From: Hellea balneolensis DSM 19091
GTDB lineage: Bacteria > Pseudomonadota > Alphaproteobacteria > Caulobacterales > Maricaulaceae
DNA length: 64,000 nucleotides
Assembly (NCBI RefSeq): GCF_000428525.1
Contig: NZ_AUAC01000002.1
Coordinates: forward strand, 1,054,001 to 1,118,000
Reading direction: 5' to 3'
Of the stretch, positions 57,489-64,000 are shown one piece after another. A program made the translations under genes and the position numbers. The notes under the pieces are model-generated. The model saw only the letters and a program-made list of their open reading frames with translations. It made no database searches and was not told the DNA's origin. The number at the start of each line of letters is the position of its first letter. Position 1 is the first letter of the stretch.

Positions 57489-57514
57489 GCTACCGACGGT
57501 TAACCGTCGGTAGC
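57489..57514. repeat. 26-bp palindrome between the vWA gene and its neighbour
   Basis: A perfect palindrome centred on TTAA, with arms GCTACCGACGG and its complement. It contains the GACGG/CCGTC pair seen elsewhere. It sits 26 bp after the vWA stop codon on the minus strand; a T-rich tail follows only weakly, so terminator or operator are both possible. Confidence 0.6.
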
Positions 57515-57539
57515 CCTAAATTTTTGATACAAACAATAA

Positions 57540-58271
57540 TTATCGGGCTGAACTTAAATGTTGGCTCAATGTTTGACCAACATCGGCGAGGAACTTGCGC
57601 AATTCGCCCCCGTTTGTACCAATAACATGAACACGGCCATCCGACGCGATTTTCGAAAGCGTACCAGAGTTGGCATCTGCGCCATAAGCAATGGCCGTTA
57701 CATCAGCGTATTCTTGCAATAATTGAATGTTCTGACTGGATACAGCAGAATGCCCATCTGACAAGAACAGTACTTGGGGACGCATATATTGCCATCCATC
57801 CGTATTAGGAAGACTGGCAAACTCTTGTACCGTTTTAATCGTCTCCGTAAGGGCCTTATCGAAATTTGTGCCTCCACCAACAGTCAAAGTGGGGGCGGTA
57901 AGTGTCAGGAAAGACTCCGCAAAAATTAGGCGCTTTGCTCCAGAGCTAAACTGAATGAGGCTCCCCATGAAACCATCTTTGTTTTGAGGAGCGGCAAGTT
58001 CTCCATACAAAGCGTTTAGTCCAATATTTAATTCGCCAATTTTATGGCCTGACATTGATGATGAAGTATCCGCTACGAAAACAACATGTTGTTTTGTATT
58101 GGATGAAATCCCAGTGGCTATTTTCAGAGGCTTACTGACTTTCAAATCAGGGAAGTCAGAGCCAAGCGCTTCTGTTTCTAAAGGGGCCGTTTGGGTGTGC
58201 TCATTACCATAATTGGAAATAGGCTGTGCAAGAGGGGCCGTAGCCTGTGTGGTATTAAATATAGATGTCAT
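57540..58271 (-). CDS. von Willebrand A domain protein (TerY-like)
   Basis: 243 residues from the ATG at 58271 (GGAG upstream). A complete MIDAS metal site: DTSSSM (D-x-S-x-S), the Thr in GGGTNFDKAL, and the Asp of FLSDGHS. No signal peptide. Known biology: TerY-type vWA proteins pair with a PP2C phosphatase and a kinase (TerY-P triad) in phosphorylation-controlled stress/defence modules. The phosphatase and kinase genes lie on the other side, divergent from it. Confidence 0.85.
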   Translation of the reverse strand: MTSIFNTTQATAPLAQPISNYGNEHTQTAPLETEALGSDFPDLKVSKPLKIATGISSNTKQHVVFVADTSSSMSGHKIGELNIGLNALYGELAAPQNKDGFMGSLIQFSSGAKRLIFAESFLTLTAPTLTVGGGTNFDKALTETIKTVQEFASLPNTDGWQYMRPQVLFLSDGHSAVSSQNIQLLQEYADVTAIAYGADANSGTLSKIASDGRVHVIGTNGGELRKFLADVGQTLSQHLSSAR

Positions 58272-58429
58272 GATTTTCTCCATTGGTTTGTGATGACATC
58301 TTTTCCTTATTCTCGATCTAGTGATCTCCCTAGGAACGGTTCACCGTCGTATTTCGACGGTAGTCCGTCCAATGACCTGAAGTATAATCTGTGAATTTTG
58401 AAGCGTGTGAACACGAAAGGACACACGCT
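58272..58429. promoter_or_regulatory. Divergent promoter region between vWA and phosphatase genes
   Basis: A 158-bp region that must hold both promoters. It contains the GACGG/CCGTC type inverted repeats at 58334-58370 (GGAACGGTTCACCGTCG and CGACGGTAGTCCGTCC). No -35/-10 pair is clear enough to name. Confidence 0.5.
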
Positions 58430-59725
58430 ATGACTCTTAAAAAATATAAAATTTCAAAATCTCACATTGAGGCTGTAAAGCGTTCAGGCTTTGACTGCCA
58501 TGATGTCAATAAACGTTATCCCGTCCAAAATACCGAACTGGATAAAATCCTCGCCAGCCAAAACCGTGCGCTTGATCCGAGAGCGCGCCTCTTAATCAAG
58601 GGCCGCGAGATGTTTCGGGGATTCAAAGACCGCGCACTTATGCTGGCCTCAGGACTGGCACTAACTCTCGCTATACCGCCAGAAGCTTGGGCCAATACCT
58701 CCCCTCACGAAACAGAGGGAAAAATTGCGCCCCTCTATGCCTTGTTGGATGTCGCGGCATGGTCATGGGAACTGGCTCTTCTTAGCGGTCTTTTAAGCAC
58801 CTCTCTCGCCTCTCTCTACCTTCAAGCAAGGATGTTCAAAATGATCCTACCATCATACCCGAAACCTAAGAAAAGCCGCCGCCTTAACTCTATAGGTCGT
58901 AAAGTGCCTAAAGGTAATGCAGAGCAAGTCACACCAACACCGAAACTCAAATGGCGCGTAAACGGCTCATCTCGCATGGGTAAAGTCCGTACAGAAAACC
59001 AAGACGCCTATGATTTTTGGCGCGTCAGTGAAGATGAAGTCTTTATGGTAGTTTGCGACGGCGCGGGAGGTGTTGATGGCGGGAAAGAAGCCGCTGAAAC
59101 CGCCGTTCAAAATATCATAACGATATTACAGGCTATATATCCTGAAGGCGGTGATCCGACAGACGCTCTCGAAATTGCTATTGAAGACGCCAGAGTCTTC
59201 GCAAAGGAACATGAGCTTGCTGGCATTACTACAGCCATCATTGCCCATGTGAAAGGCGACAAGCTTCACTATGCCACTTTGGGCGACGGTACACTTTCGG
59301 CGGTATGGCCTGACGGTATGGTCAATCATATCCAGACCCCACATAATATTCAGGGACAGCCTAGTAATATTATTGCGGCCTATATCGGCCAAGGTTGCGC
59401 TGTTCCTGCGCGCACAGGATCGATACGCTTGGAAAAAGGCACAACGCTTATGCTTATGAGTGATGTAGCCAGCGATTTACTGCCTTATGAAGAGTTCGCT
59501 GCGCACCGTGCAGATTATGCCCAAATATTGAAAACGAAGACAGATGTCCCTGTTGCCGATAAACTGTTGGAGCAAATCGAAGTGGCGCGTGACCCTGACA
59601 CCAACGCATATCTTCATCACGACAATATGACACTAATATTGGCTCATTTTCATGAAGTCTTAGAACCTGAAACTACGGCTGTAGGCACAATGCCTGTTTC
59701 ATCCATGGAGGTGCGTCATGGGTAA
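58430..59725 (+). CDS. PP2C-type serine/threonine phosphatase with membrane helices
   Basis: 431 residues from the ATG at 58430, with AAAGGAC upstream. An N-terminal part with two hydrophobic stretches (about 65-90 and 108-132) anchors it in the membrane. The catalytic domain has the PP2C metal motifs: RTENQDAYDF, VVCDGAGGVDGG, ATLGDGT and HHDNMTLI. PP2C reverses kinase action in triad systems. It overlaps the kinase gene by 8 bp. Confidence 0.85.
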   Translation: MTLKKYKISKSHIEAVKRSGFDCHDVNKRYPVQNTELDKILASQNRALDPRARLLIKGREMFRGFKDRALMLASGLALTLAIPPEAWANTSPHETEGKIAPLYALLDVAAWSWELALLSGLLSTSLASLYLQARMFKMILPSYPKPKKSRRLNSIGRKVPKGNAEQVTPTPKLKWRVNGSSRMGKVRTENQDAYDFWRVSEDEVFMVVCDGAGGVDGGKEAAETAVQNIITILQAIYPEGGDPTDALEIAIEDARVFAKEHELAGITTAIIAHVKGDKLHYATLGDGTLSAVWPDGMVNHIQTPHNIQGQPSNIIAAYIGQGCAVPARTGSIRLEKGTTLMLMSDVASDLLPYEEFAAHRADYAQILKTKTDVPVADKLLEQIEVARDPDTNAYLHHDNMTLILAHFHEVLEPETTAVGTMPVSSMEVRHG

Positions 59726-60959
59726 GCAAGTCACTATTGACGGGATACGTGCCGTCATCACTGATCCAAAACTTGGGCAAGGCGGACAAGGCTTTGCTCA
59801 GAAAGCGAAACTCTATAGCAATTCTGCTATAGAGCTGGTGATAAAGTCGCAAGCTAAAGCGGGTAAGAACGATATTCGAGCCCGTAAGCTAGTCGAGTTA
59901 AATCTGGCATCTCATAGTCCCTATCTAGCGGGGCCAATTGCTACGGCTGAGAAGAGCGGCCAGATAGTGAATATTGCTCCGTTCGCAAAAGGTCAGGACG
60001 TTGAGTCAGATCGACCGCGCAGCTTTCCTGAACTGGTTGAACTCTGCCATCACATAACCTGCCAATGGGCTATATTAGAGGAACAGGGGATTGCTCATGG
60101 CGATATTGCTCCCTCCAACGTTATTGTTTCGGATGATGGTTCGGCCAGCCTAATTGATTTTGATAACTTTGCTTCATTGGAAGCTAAAGTTCCTAAAGCA
60201 ACTATGGCAGGGCAATCCATGATGACGGCACCAGAGATTAGGCTGCGCAGTCATCCACCCACAATTGAGAGTGATCGTTTTGCCTATGCGGTACTCTTCA
60301 ACATGATCTTATTGCGCCGTCACCCTAGCGACGGCTTGGCAGCAAACCCGAAAGAGCTCGCCAAGGTCATGACGACAGGACAATGGCCTGAGCGTGTGCG
60401 GCCCATACAAACTGGTGAGACGCCAGTAGAGGCAATGGGAGATATTCTACCTGCTTTGTTTGATGCAGCCTTTGATATTGATCCCATCAACCGTCCTACC
60501 GCTCAGCAATGGCGTCATGGGTTTAGACAAAGCCTACAGACGATCTACATCCATAATTGTGGACAGGCATTTATCAGCGGGAACAAGCAAACTCGATGTC
60601 CCTTCTGTCAGGACTACATCCAAATACCTAATCAGGCATCGTCTAATGAAACAATGATATTCAAAATTCGTATTCCGAGTCTCGGAACGAAATATAGCTT
60701 TGGCTTAAAGGACGGGCAGTCCATTTATCTTGGACGAAATAATTTAGGACGGGGTGCAGCATCAGTATCGAACCGTCATTTATCCGTGTCACGGATGAAC
60801 CAGAAACTCTATCTGCGACACCTGGGGCAACATCCGTCCGCTCTTTATCGTGATGGTCAGTGGTATAATTTGAAGGACGTTTGGCTAAAGCCTTATGAGT
60901 ACCAAAAAGATGGTGTGTTAATTCGGTTGGCTAACCTAGATATTCATCTTGGGCTATAA
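59718..60959 (+). CDS. Protein kinase with zinc ribbon and FHA domain
   Basis: 413 residues with a strong GGAGGTG site upstream. The kinase domain has the ATP-binding Lys (VIK, Lys43), catalytic loop HGDIAPSN (Asp129, Asn134), metal loop DFD and the APE motif (TAPEIRLRS). A zinc-ribbon-like segment (NCGQAFISGNKQTRCPFC) follows at ~275, then a C-terminal FHA domain (IYLGRNNLGRG, SNRHLSVSR) that reads phosphothreonine. This order matches kinases of TerY-P triads. It overlaps the next gene by one base (TAATG). Confidence 0.86.
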   Translation: MGKQVTIDGIRAVITDPKLGQGGQGFAQKAKLYSNSAIELVIKSQAKAGKNDIRARKLVELNLASHSPYLAGPIATAEKSGQIVNIAPFAKGQDVESDRPRSFPELVELCHHITCQWAILEEQGIAHGDIAPSNVIVSDDGSASLIDFDNFASLEAKVPKATMAGQSMMTAPEIRLRSHPPTIESDRFAYAVLFNMILLRRHPSDGLAANPKELAKVMTTGQWPERVRPIQTGETPVEAMGDILPALFDAAFDIDPINRPTAQQWRHGFRQSLQTIYIHNCGQAFISGNKQTRCPFCQDYIQIPNQASSNETMIFKIRIPSLGTKYSFGLKDGQSIYLGRNNLGRGAASVSNRHLSVSRMNQKLYLRHLGQHPSALYRDGQWYNLKDVWLKPYEYQKDGVLIRLANLDIHLGL

Positions 60960-61171
60960 TGCCGCTCACATCCAACATTAGCCATAGTGTAAGCTATGTG
61001 ACGCCCCAAGAGTTTGAAGATATGGAAATGCTTTTGGGGCGTCTTTTACAAGGCGCTAACGCTAGAGAAACTCAGCTCTTGCTGCATATACATCAGCGAT
61101 TAATTAAGATCATAGCCGCGCAAACGACAAATCAATCCACAAGAGATCGCCTTATAAGCTTGGCCACTTAA
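60959..61171 (+). CDS. Small protein closing the kinase operon
   Basis: 70 residues, start overlapping the kinase stop. Mostly helical (FEDMEMLLGRLLQGANARET). It may modulate the kinase/phosphatase pair; no family recognised. Confidence 0.6.
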   Translation: MPLTSNISHSVSYVTPQEFEDMEMLLGRLLQGANARETQLLLHIHQRLIKIIAAQTTNQSTRDRLISLAT

Positions 61172-61174
61172 GTT

Positions 61175-62461
61175 CTATAAGGCGAACTCTGCAATTATGT
61201 CTCTCAGCATCTCTAACGGGGCTCCGTCGCCATAAGTTGGGCGGTTGAACTTATGCCCCATAAGCTGGCACTGGATGCGATCAATCACATTTCTTTGGGT
61301 CAATTGATCTTGGAACCAGTGTCGCAAAGAATAAAAGGATTGTTTCTCTTTTTTGAAAGTATTGTTCGCTCTAAAGTGTCTATTGATAATAGTCGTCGCA
61401 TACATGTTCTTTCCCAAACGTTTGCCCCAACCGCCTTGTTGTTTCAGTTCTTTAGCGGCATCGAGAGAAACCCCAAGCAGGGGAATACGTCTTTCCGAGT
61501 GAGGAGTTTTAAGAACACGAACGCTGTTTTGGCGAACATGAACATATGAAATTTCATGGTCGAGTACAAAATCTGCAAGCTCAAGACCAATGGCCTCAAT
61601 GGGCCTCATACCTGTGTTGATTAGAAGTTTTACCAACAATTGGAAATCAGTATGTAGCCCGTCAAGTTTCCCCTCTGCTAGAATTTTTTGCTCTATAGTT
61701 TCACTTGAAATTGGAGACCGACGTACCTTCACGTCTTTCTTCAATCGGACGCGATCAAATGGATTTTTTCCTTCATATCCATCAATGTCATAAATCACCC
61801 GAATTAACCGCCTGATTGAGTCTATCTCACGATTGGCAGTGCAACTTTTCAAACTATTTTCCTTTTTACGTTTCATCCACCAAGCCCGAAATTCAATCGC
61901 ATGAGTTCTCGTGATTTCGTAAAGTGCTACAGAACCAACAGCCTCTTCAAAGTGTCGAACCGATTTTAAATAGACATTTCTTTTGCAGCGTTTTTGATCT
62001 GGACTAAGACCTGTCCACTCATCTTCAACATGTTGCCAAAACTTTTCGAACGCCTGCCCCATTGAGAGTTTAGGTTTTTCAATCAAACCTAAGACAGCTT
62101 TTTCTTCATTTTGAGTGACTTGGCTGGATATTAAAAACCTTAAGCGGTTCAATAAATCAGCTTCTGATAACTGATTTACCTGAGCGGTACGAAAGCCGTG
62201 CGCTTGGTTAGTAGCAATAACGCCAGCGTATTGTTTAACATCAGATTGGCTTTTGAGTGATACACCTCTCGACTTTGCTGCCTCCCATTGTTTCTCCAAA
62301 TCTTGGGAGATTTGGGCGGCTTTAAGTTTTGCCTCTGAAACATTATTCGTTCTGAGCGAAAACGTGATGACAGAACGCGATTCCACATCTTCATATTGCT
62401 TGGGGCGGTTTCTATAATAATGCCACCTTTGACCACGCTTTTTAATATGACGGCCATGCAT
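61175..62461 (-). CDS. int: Tyrosine integrase of the tRNA-Leu elements
   Basis: 428 residues from the ATG at 62461 (AGAGGA upstream; a TTG at 62482 is also in frame). N-terminal arm-binding domain, core-binding domain, then the catalytic part: Arg in INTGMRPIEA, H-x-x-R in YSLRHWF (with the first residue Ser/Leu, second His), LMGHKFNRP and the nucleophile Tyr in PTYGDG. The start faces tRNA-Leu 160 bp away, and two arm-type repeats lie between. It probably cuts at the tRNA 3' end. The protein is similar in motif order to the broken copy at 16653. Confidence 0.9.
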   Translation of the reverse strand: MHGRHIKKRGQRWHYYRNRPKQYEDVESRSVITFSLRTNNVSEAKLKAAQISQDLEKQWEAAKSRGVSLKSQSDVKQYAGVIATNQAHGFRTAQVNQLSEADLLNRLRFLISSQVTQNEEKAVLGLIEKPKLSMGQAFEKFWQHVEDEWTGLSPDQKRCKRNVYLKSVRHFEEAVGSVALYEITRTHAIEFRAWWMKRKKENSLKSCTANREIDSIRRLIRVIYDIDGYEGKNPFDRVRLKKDVKVRRSPISSETIEQKILAEGKLDGLHTDFQLLVKLLINTGMRPIEAIGLELADFVLDHEISYVHVRQNSVRVLKTPHSERRIPLLGVSLDAAKELKQQGGWGKRLGKNMYATTIINRHFRANNTFKKEKQSFYSLRHWFQDQLTQRNVIDRIQCQLMGHKFNRPTYGDGAPLEMLRDIIAEFAL

Positions 62462-62515
62462 TGCGCTTGATCCTCTCAGCAATGCGAGTTTGGCTTACGG
62501 TTTGTACCCGAAAAC

Positions 62516-62536
62516 TGTACTCACAATTGTACCCAC
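62516..62536. repeat. Integrase arm-type repeat pair at the tRNA end
   Basis: TGTACTCAC (62516-62524) and TGTACCCAC (62528-62536), spacer AAT; a further half copy (TGTACCCG) lies at 62503. Same geometry as the pairs right of the att sites at 18012, 24246 and 32504, so the intact integrase should recognise all of these ends. Confidence 0.65.
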
Positions 62537-62594
62537 TTGGCCCAATGCCAAATTTCAAGAGAAACATTAAACTTAATAGTATCAACCGCTTAGA

Positions 62595-62608
62595 GACGGA
62601 TCACCGTC
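62595..62608. repeat. GACGG-ATCA-CCGTC palindrome near tRNA-Leu
   Basis: Short palindrome just downstream of the tRNA 3' end. Member of the family listed at 24181. Confidence 0.4.
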
Positions 62609-62623
62609 ATCAATATAAGCTAA

Positions 62624-62710
62624 TGGTGCGGCTGAGAAGACTCGAACTTCCACCCGTGTTACCGGACAGCGACCTCAACGCTGCGCGTCTACCAATTCCG
62701 CCACAGCCGC
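62624..62710 (-). tRNA. tRNA-Leu (anticodon GAG)
   Basis: 87 nt on the minus strand with CCA encoded. Acceptor stem GCGGCTG pairs with CAGCCGC before A-CCA; the anticodon arm is CAGCG-TTGAGGT-CGCTG (anticodon GAG), there is a long variable arm as in tRNA-Leu, and the T-loop is GTTCGAGTC. Its 3' end is the integration target repeated at 174, 18012 and 24246. The 7-bp acceptor stem is intact, so the tRNA stays functional after integration. Confidence 0.95.
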
Positions 62711-62793
62711 ACTTGAGGTTCGCGGTCTATAGCTATCAAAACTGACTTTGTGAAGCGTGAATTTGCATTTTTGATAAGCTTGATTTTAACACC

Positions 62794-63489
62794 ATGAATG
62801 CGCAGATAACACCTATGTCAAAGACATCTAAAATATATGCGTCTGATAGGGTTGAGTGGCGGATCTCTGACGCTCTCGAAGCTTATCCCGAAGCGGCGGC
62901 CTATATGGAAAACCGGGCTAAGGCAATTGCGGCGCAGGACGCCGCAGAACAGATTTGGCTTTTAGAGCACCCCCCGCTTTACTCTGCGGGCACTAGCGCG
63001 AAAAAGACCGATCTTGTTGAGCCTGATCGCTTTGATGTTTTTGAAAGCGGGCGCGGCGGACAATATACTTATCATGGCCCTGGGCAGCGCGTGGGCTATG
63101 TTATGCTCGACCTGCGCACACGAGGACGCGATGTCGCCGCCTTTGTCCGCGGACTAGAGCAATGGATTATAGATACGCTCGCGGAATTTGATGTCACAGC
63201 TGAACGGCGCTGCGGACGCGTTGGCGTCTGGGTTGTCCTGCCCGATGGCCGCGAAGCCAAGATTGCTGCCATTGGTGTACGCTTGAAAAAATGGGTGAGC
63301 TTTCACGGCATAAGCATCAATCTTAATCCTGACCTCTCTCATTTTGGTGGCATAATACCCTGCGGCATTCAAGAGCACGGGGTAACAAGCTTGCAGGATT
63401 TGGGAAAGACCGTTTCGATGGATGATTTGGATAAAGCGCTTAAATCCAATTTCGAAAAAATCTTCGCCCCTACGGAAATAAGCGCATAA
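62794..63489 (+). CDS. lipB: Octanoyl-[ACP]:protein N-octanoyltransferase
   Basis: 231 residues (ATG at 62794; a second ATG at 62815 is possible). Key features of Lip[13 protein letters not shown] (87-98), Lys156 in AKIAAIGVR and the acyl-accepting Cys190 in IIPCGI. It moves octanoate from acyl carrier protein to the lipoyl domains of 2-oxoacid dehydrogenases. A housekeeping gene outside the integrated array. Confidence 0.96.
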   Translation: MNAQITPMSKTSKIYASDRVEWRISDALEAYPEAAAYMENRAKAIAAQDAAEQIWLLEHPPLYSAGTSAKKTDLVEPDRFDVFESGRGGQYTYHGPGQRVGYVMLDLRTRGRDVAAFVRGLEQWIIDTLAEFDVTAERRCGRVGVWVVLPDGREAKIAAIGVRLKKWVSFHGISINLNPDLSHFGGIIPCGIQEHGVTSLQDLGKTVSMDDLDKALKSNFEKIFAPTEISA

Positions 63490-63490
63490 A

Positions 63491-63515
63491 AAAACCCGCT
63501 TCAAGAGCAGGTTTT
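63491..63515. terminator. Bidirectional rho-independent terminator after lipB
   Basis: Stem AAAACCCGCT / AGCAGGTTTT with one mismatch and loop TCAAG, with an A-run before and a T-run in the stem. It sits between the converging lipB and DUF805 genes and can serve both. Confidence 0.7.
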
Positions 63516-63536
63516 CAAAGATAAATTTAATTAGCT

Positions 63537-64000
63537 CTAAACTGGACCATATTGGTTATCATGATCGTCTGCTTTGTTAATCATGTTGACGACCATGGCA
63601 AAAATATAACTTATAACTAAACCGCCAATCGCACTTGGAATAGCCTGAGCTTTCGCTGCGCCCGCAGCTGCATTCATAACGCCGGCGATATCACCTGCTG
63701 CTGCGGCTTCTTCCGCTGCAGCTTGCACAGCTTCGGGATCAACAGACCCTGCGAAAACCGCACCTACGACAAAACTCAAGATTACAGCGAGTATGATGTA
63801 AATCAGAAGATGTAATAAAGACATCCATCCTGATTTACCGGCATCATGGGCCCGCTTAATATTGAGCATGAAAAATGGAATAAGCAAAATGAGCGAAACC
63901 AATCCGCCGATCATAGCCAAGCTCATACTGACCAAGGGTAAAAGACTGATAACGGCTGATATGACTGCAATAATCATAATGCCTTTTGTGAACTCTGACG
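63537..64000 (-). CDS. DUF805 family membrane protein (5' end beyond window)
   Basis: The open frame runs past the window edge (SEFTKGIMIIAVISAV...). Several membrane helices and the family's RAHDAGKSGWMSLL loop identify DUF805. The tail has an Ala/Glu-rich insert (EAVQAAAEEAAAAGDIAG). Function unknown. Converges on lipB. Confidence 0.8.
   Translation of the reverse strand, partial: SEFTKGIMIIAVISAVISLLPLVSMSLAMIGGLVSLILLIPFFMLNIKRAHDAGKSGWMSLLHLLIYIILAVILSFVVGAVFAGSVDPEAVQAAAEEAAAAGDIAGVMNAAAGAAKAQAIPSAIGGLVISYIFAMVVNMINKADDHDNQYGPV

Larger units (their letters stand above)
174..62637. mobile_element. Composite tandem array of integrative elements at tRNA-Leu
   Basis: A 16-bp identical sequence (AATGGTGCGGCTGAGA) bounds this region: at 174-189 next to the enoyl-CoA hydratase gene, and at 62622-62637, where it is the 3' end of tRNA-Leu including CCA. 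Shorter or degenerate copies at 18012, 24246 and 32504 divide it into four segments. The segments carry adhesion, peptide export, TIR and mobilization/defence cargo. One intact and one broken tyrosine integrase face the tRNA side. Known biology: tRNA-targeting integrases rebuild the tRNA and leave a copy of its 3' end at the far junction. Inference: serial integration (accretion). Confidence 0.8.
32504..62637. mobile_element. Element A: integrative mobilizable element with intact integrase
   Basis: It runs from the degenerate att site to tRNA-Leu. It has an integrase, primase, putative oriT, mobC, relaxase and coupling protein but no type IV channel genes, which defines an integrative mobilizable element. 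Its cargo includes the caspase protein, OLD-like ATPase, Gabija pair and the vWA/PP2C/kinase set. Confidence 0.65.

Overview
The window is a chromosomal stretch of what looks like an alphaproteobacterium, possibly a marine Hyphomonadaceae/Robiginitomaculum-type organism. This rests on the moderate GC content, a DUF3768 gene, MobC and relaxase genes of alphaproteobacterial plasmid style, and a GPH-type transporter next to an adhesin and an RTX protein; the lineage is an inference. Only the two ends look like core genome: the 3' end of an enoyl-CoA hydratase-like gene (1-135) on the left, and tRNA-Leu(GAG), lipB and a DUF805 gene (62624-64000) on the right.

Almost everything between (about 174-62637) is integrated DNA built up at the 3' end of tRNA-Leu. 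The tRNA 3' end is repeated at 174, 18012, 24246 and, degenerate, at 32504. The last three copies are each followed by the same integrase-arm layout: two TGTACTCAC-type 9-mers separated by 3 bp. A matching arm pair lies between the intact integrase (61175-62461) and the tRNA. I read this as four elements in tandem. D (174-18011) carries a giant RTX protein, a YadA-like trimeric adhesin, a GPH transporter, a LuxR-hydrolase fusion regulator, an unknown 715-residue protein and a broken integrase. C (18012-24245) is a double-glycine-leader peptide/microcin-like export cluster. B (24246-32503) is a cluster of three TIR proteins with a DUF2235 hydrolase. A (32504-62637) is an integrative mobilizable element with the working integrase.

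In element D a 20-bp palindrome-like site recurs upstream of the RTX gene, the adhesin gene and the divergent transporter/regulator pair, which suggests one regulon driven by the LuxR-hydrolase protein. In element C a C39-peptidase ABC exporter and a HlyD-type adaptor sit with two GG-leader precursors, a small membrane protein (possible immunity) and a ClpP/S49-like lipoprotein.

Element A begins with a large caspase-Sel1 protein next to the TIR cluster. Then follow a primase, a putative oriT, mobC, a relaxase, a coupling ATPase and a large serine recombinase. The 3' end of the recombinase gene is a cargo hot spot: direct repeats bracket an OLD-like ATPase/TOPRIM gene and then a Gabija-like gajA-gajB pair, followed by an IS66 scar. 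The right part holds a 705-residue glycine-zipper protein, small genes, a second tyrosine recombinase, a lipoprotein and a related soluble protein. It ends with a vWA / PP2C phosphatase / FHA-kinase set resembling the TerY-P triad. Elements A and B together form a dense anti-phage or conflict island, and A can probably be mobilised by a helper conjugation system because no type IV secretion channel is encoded here.
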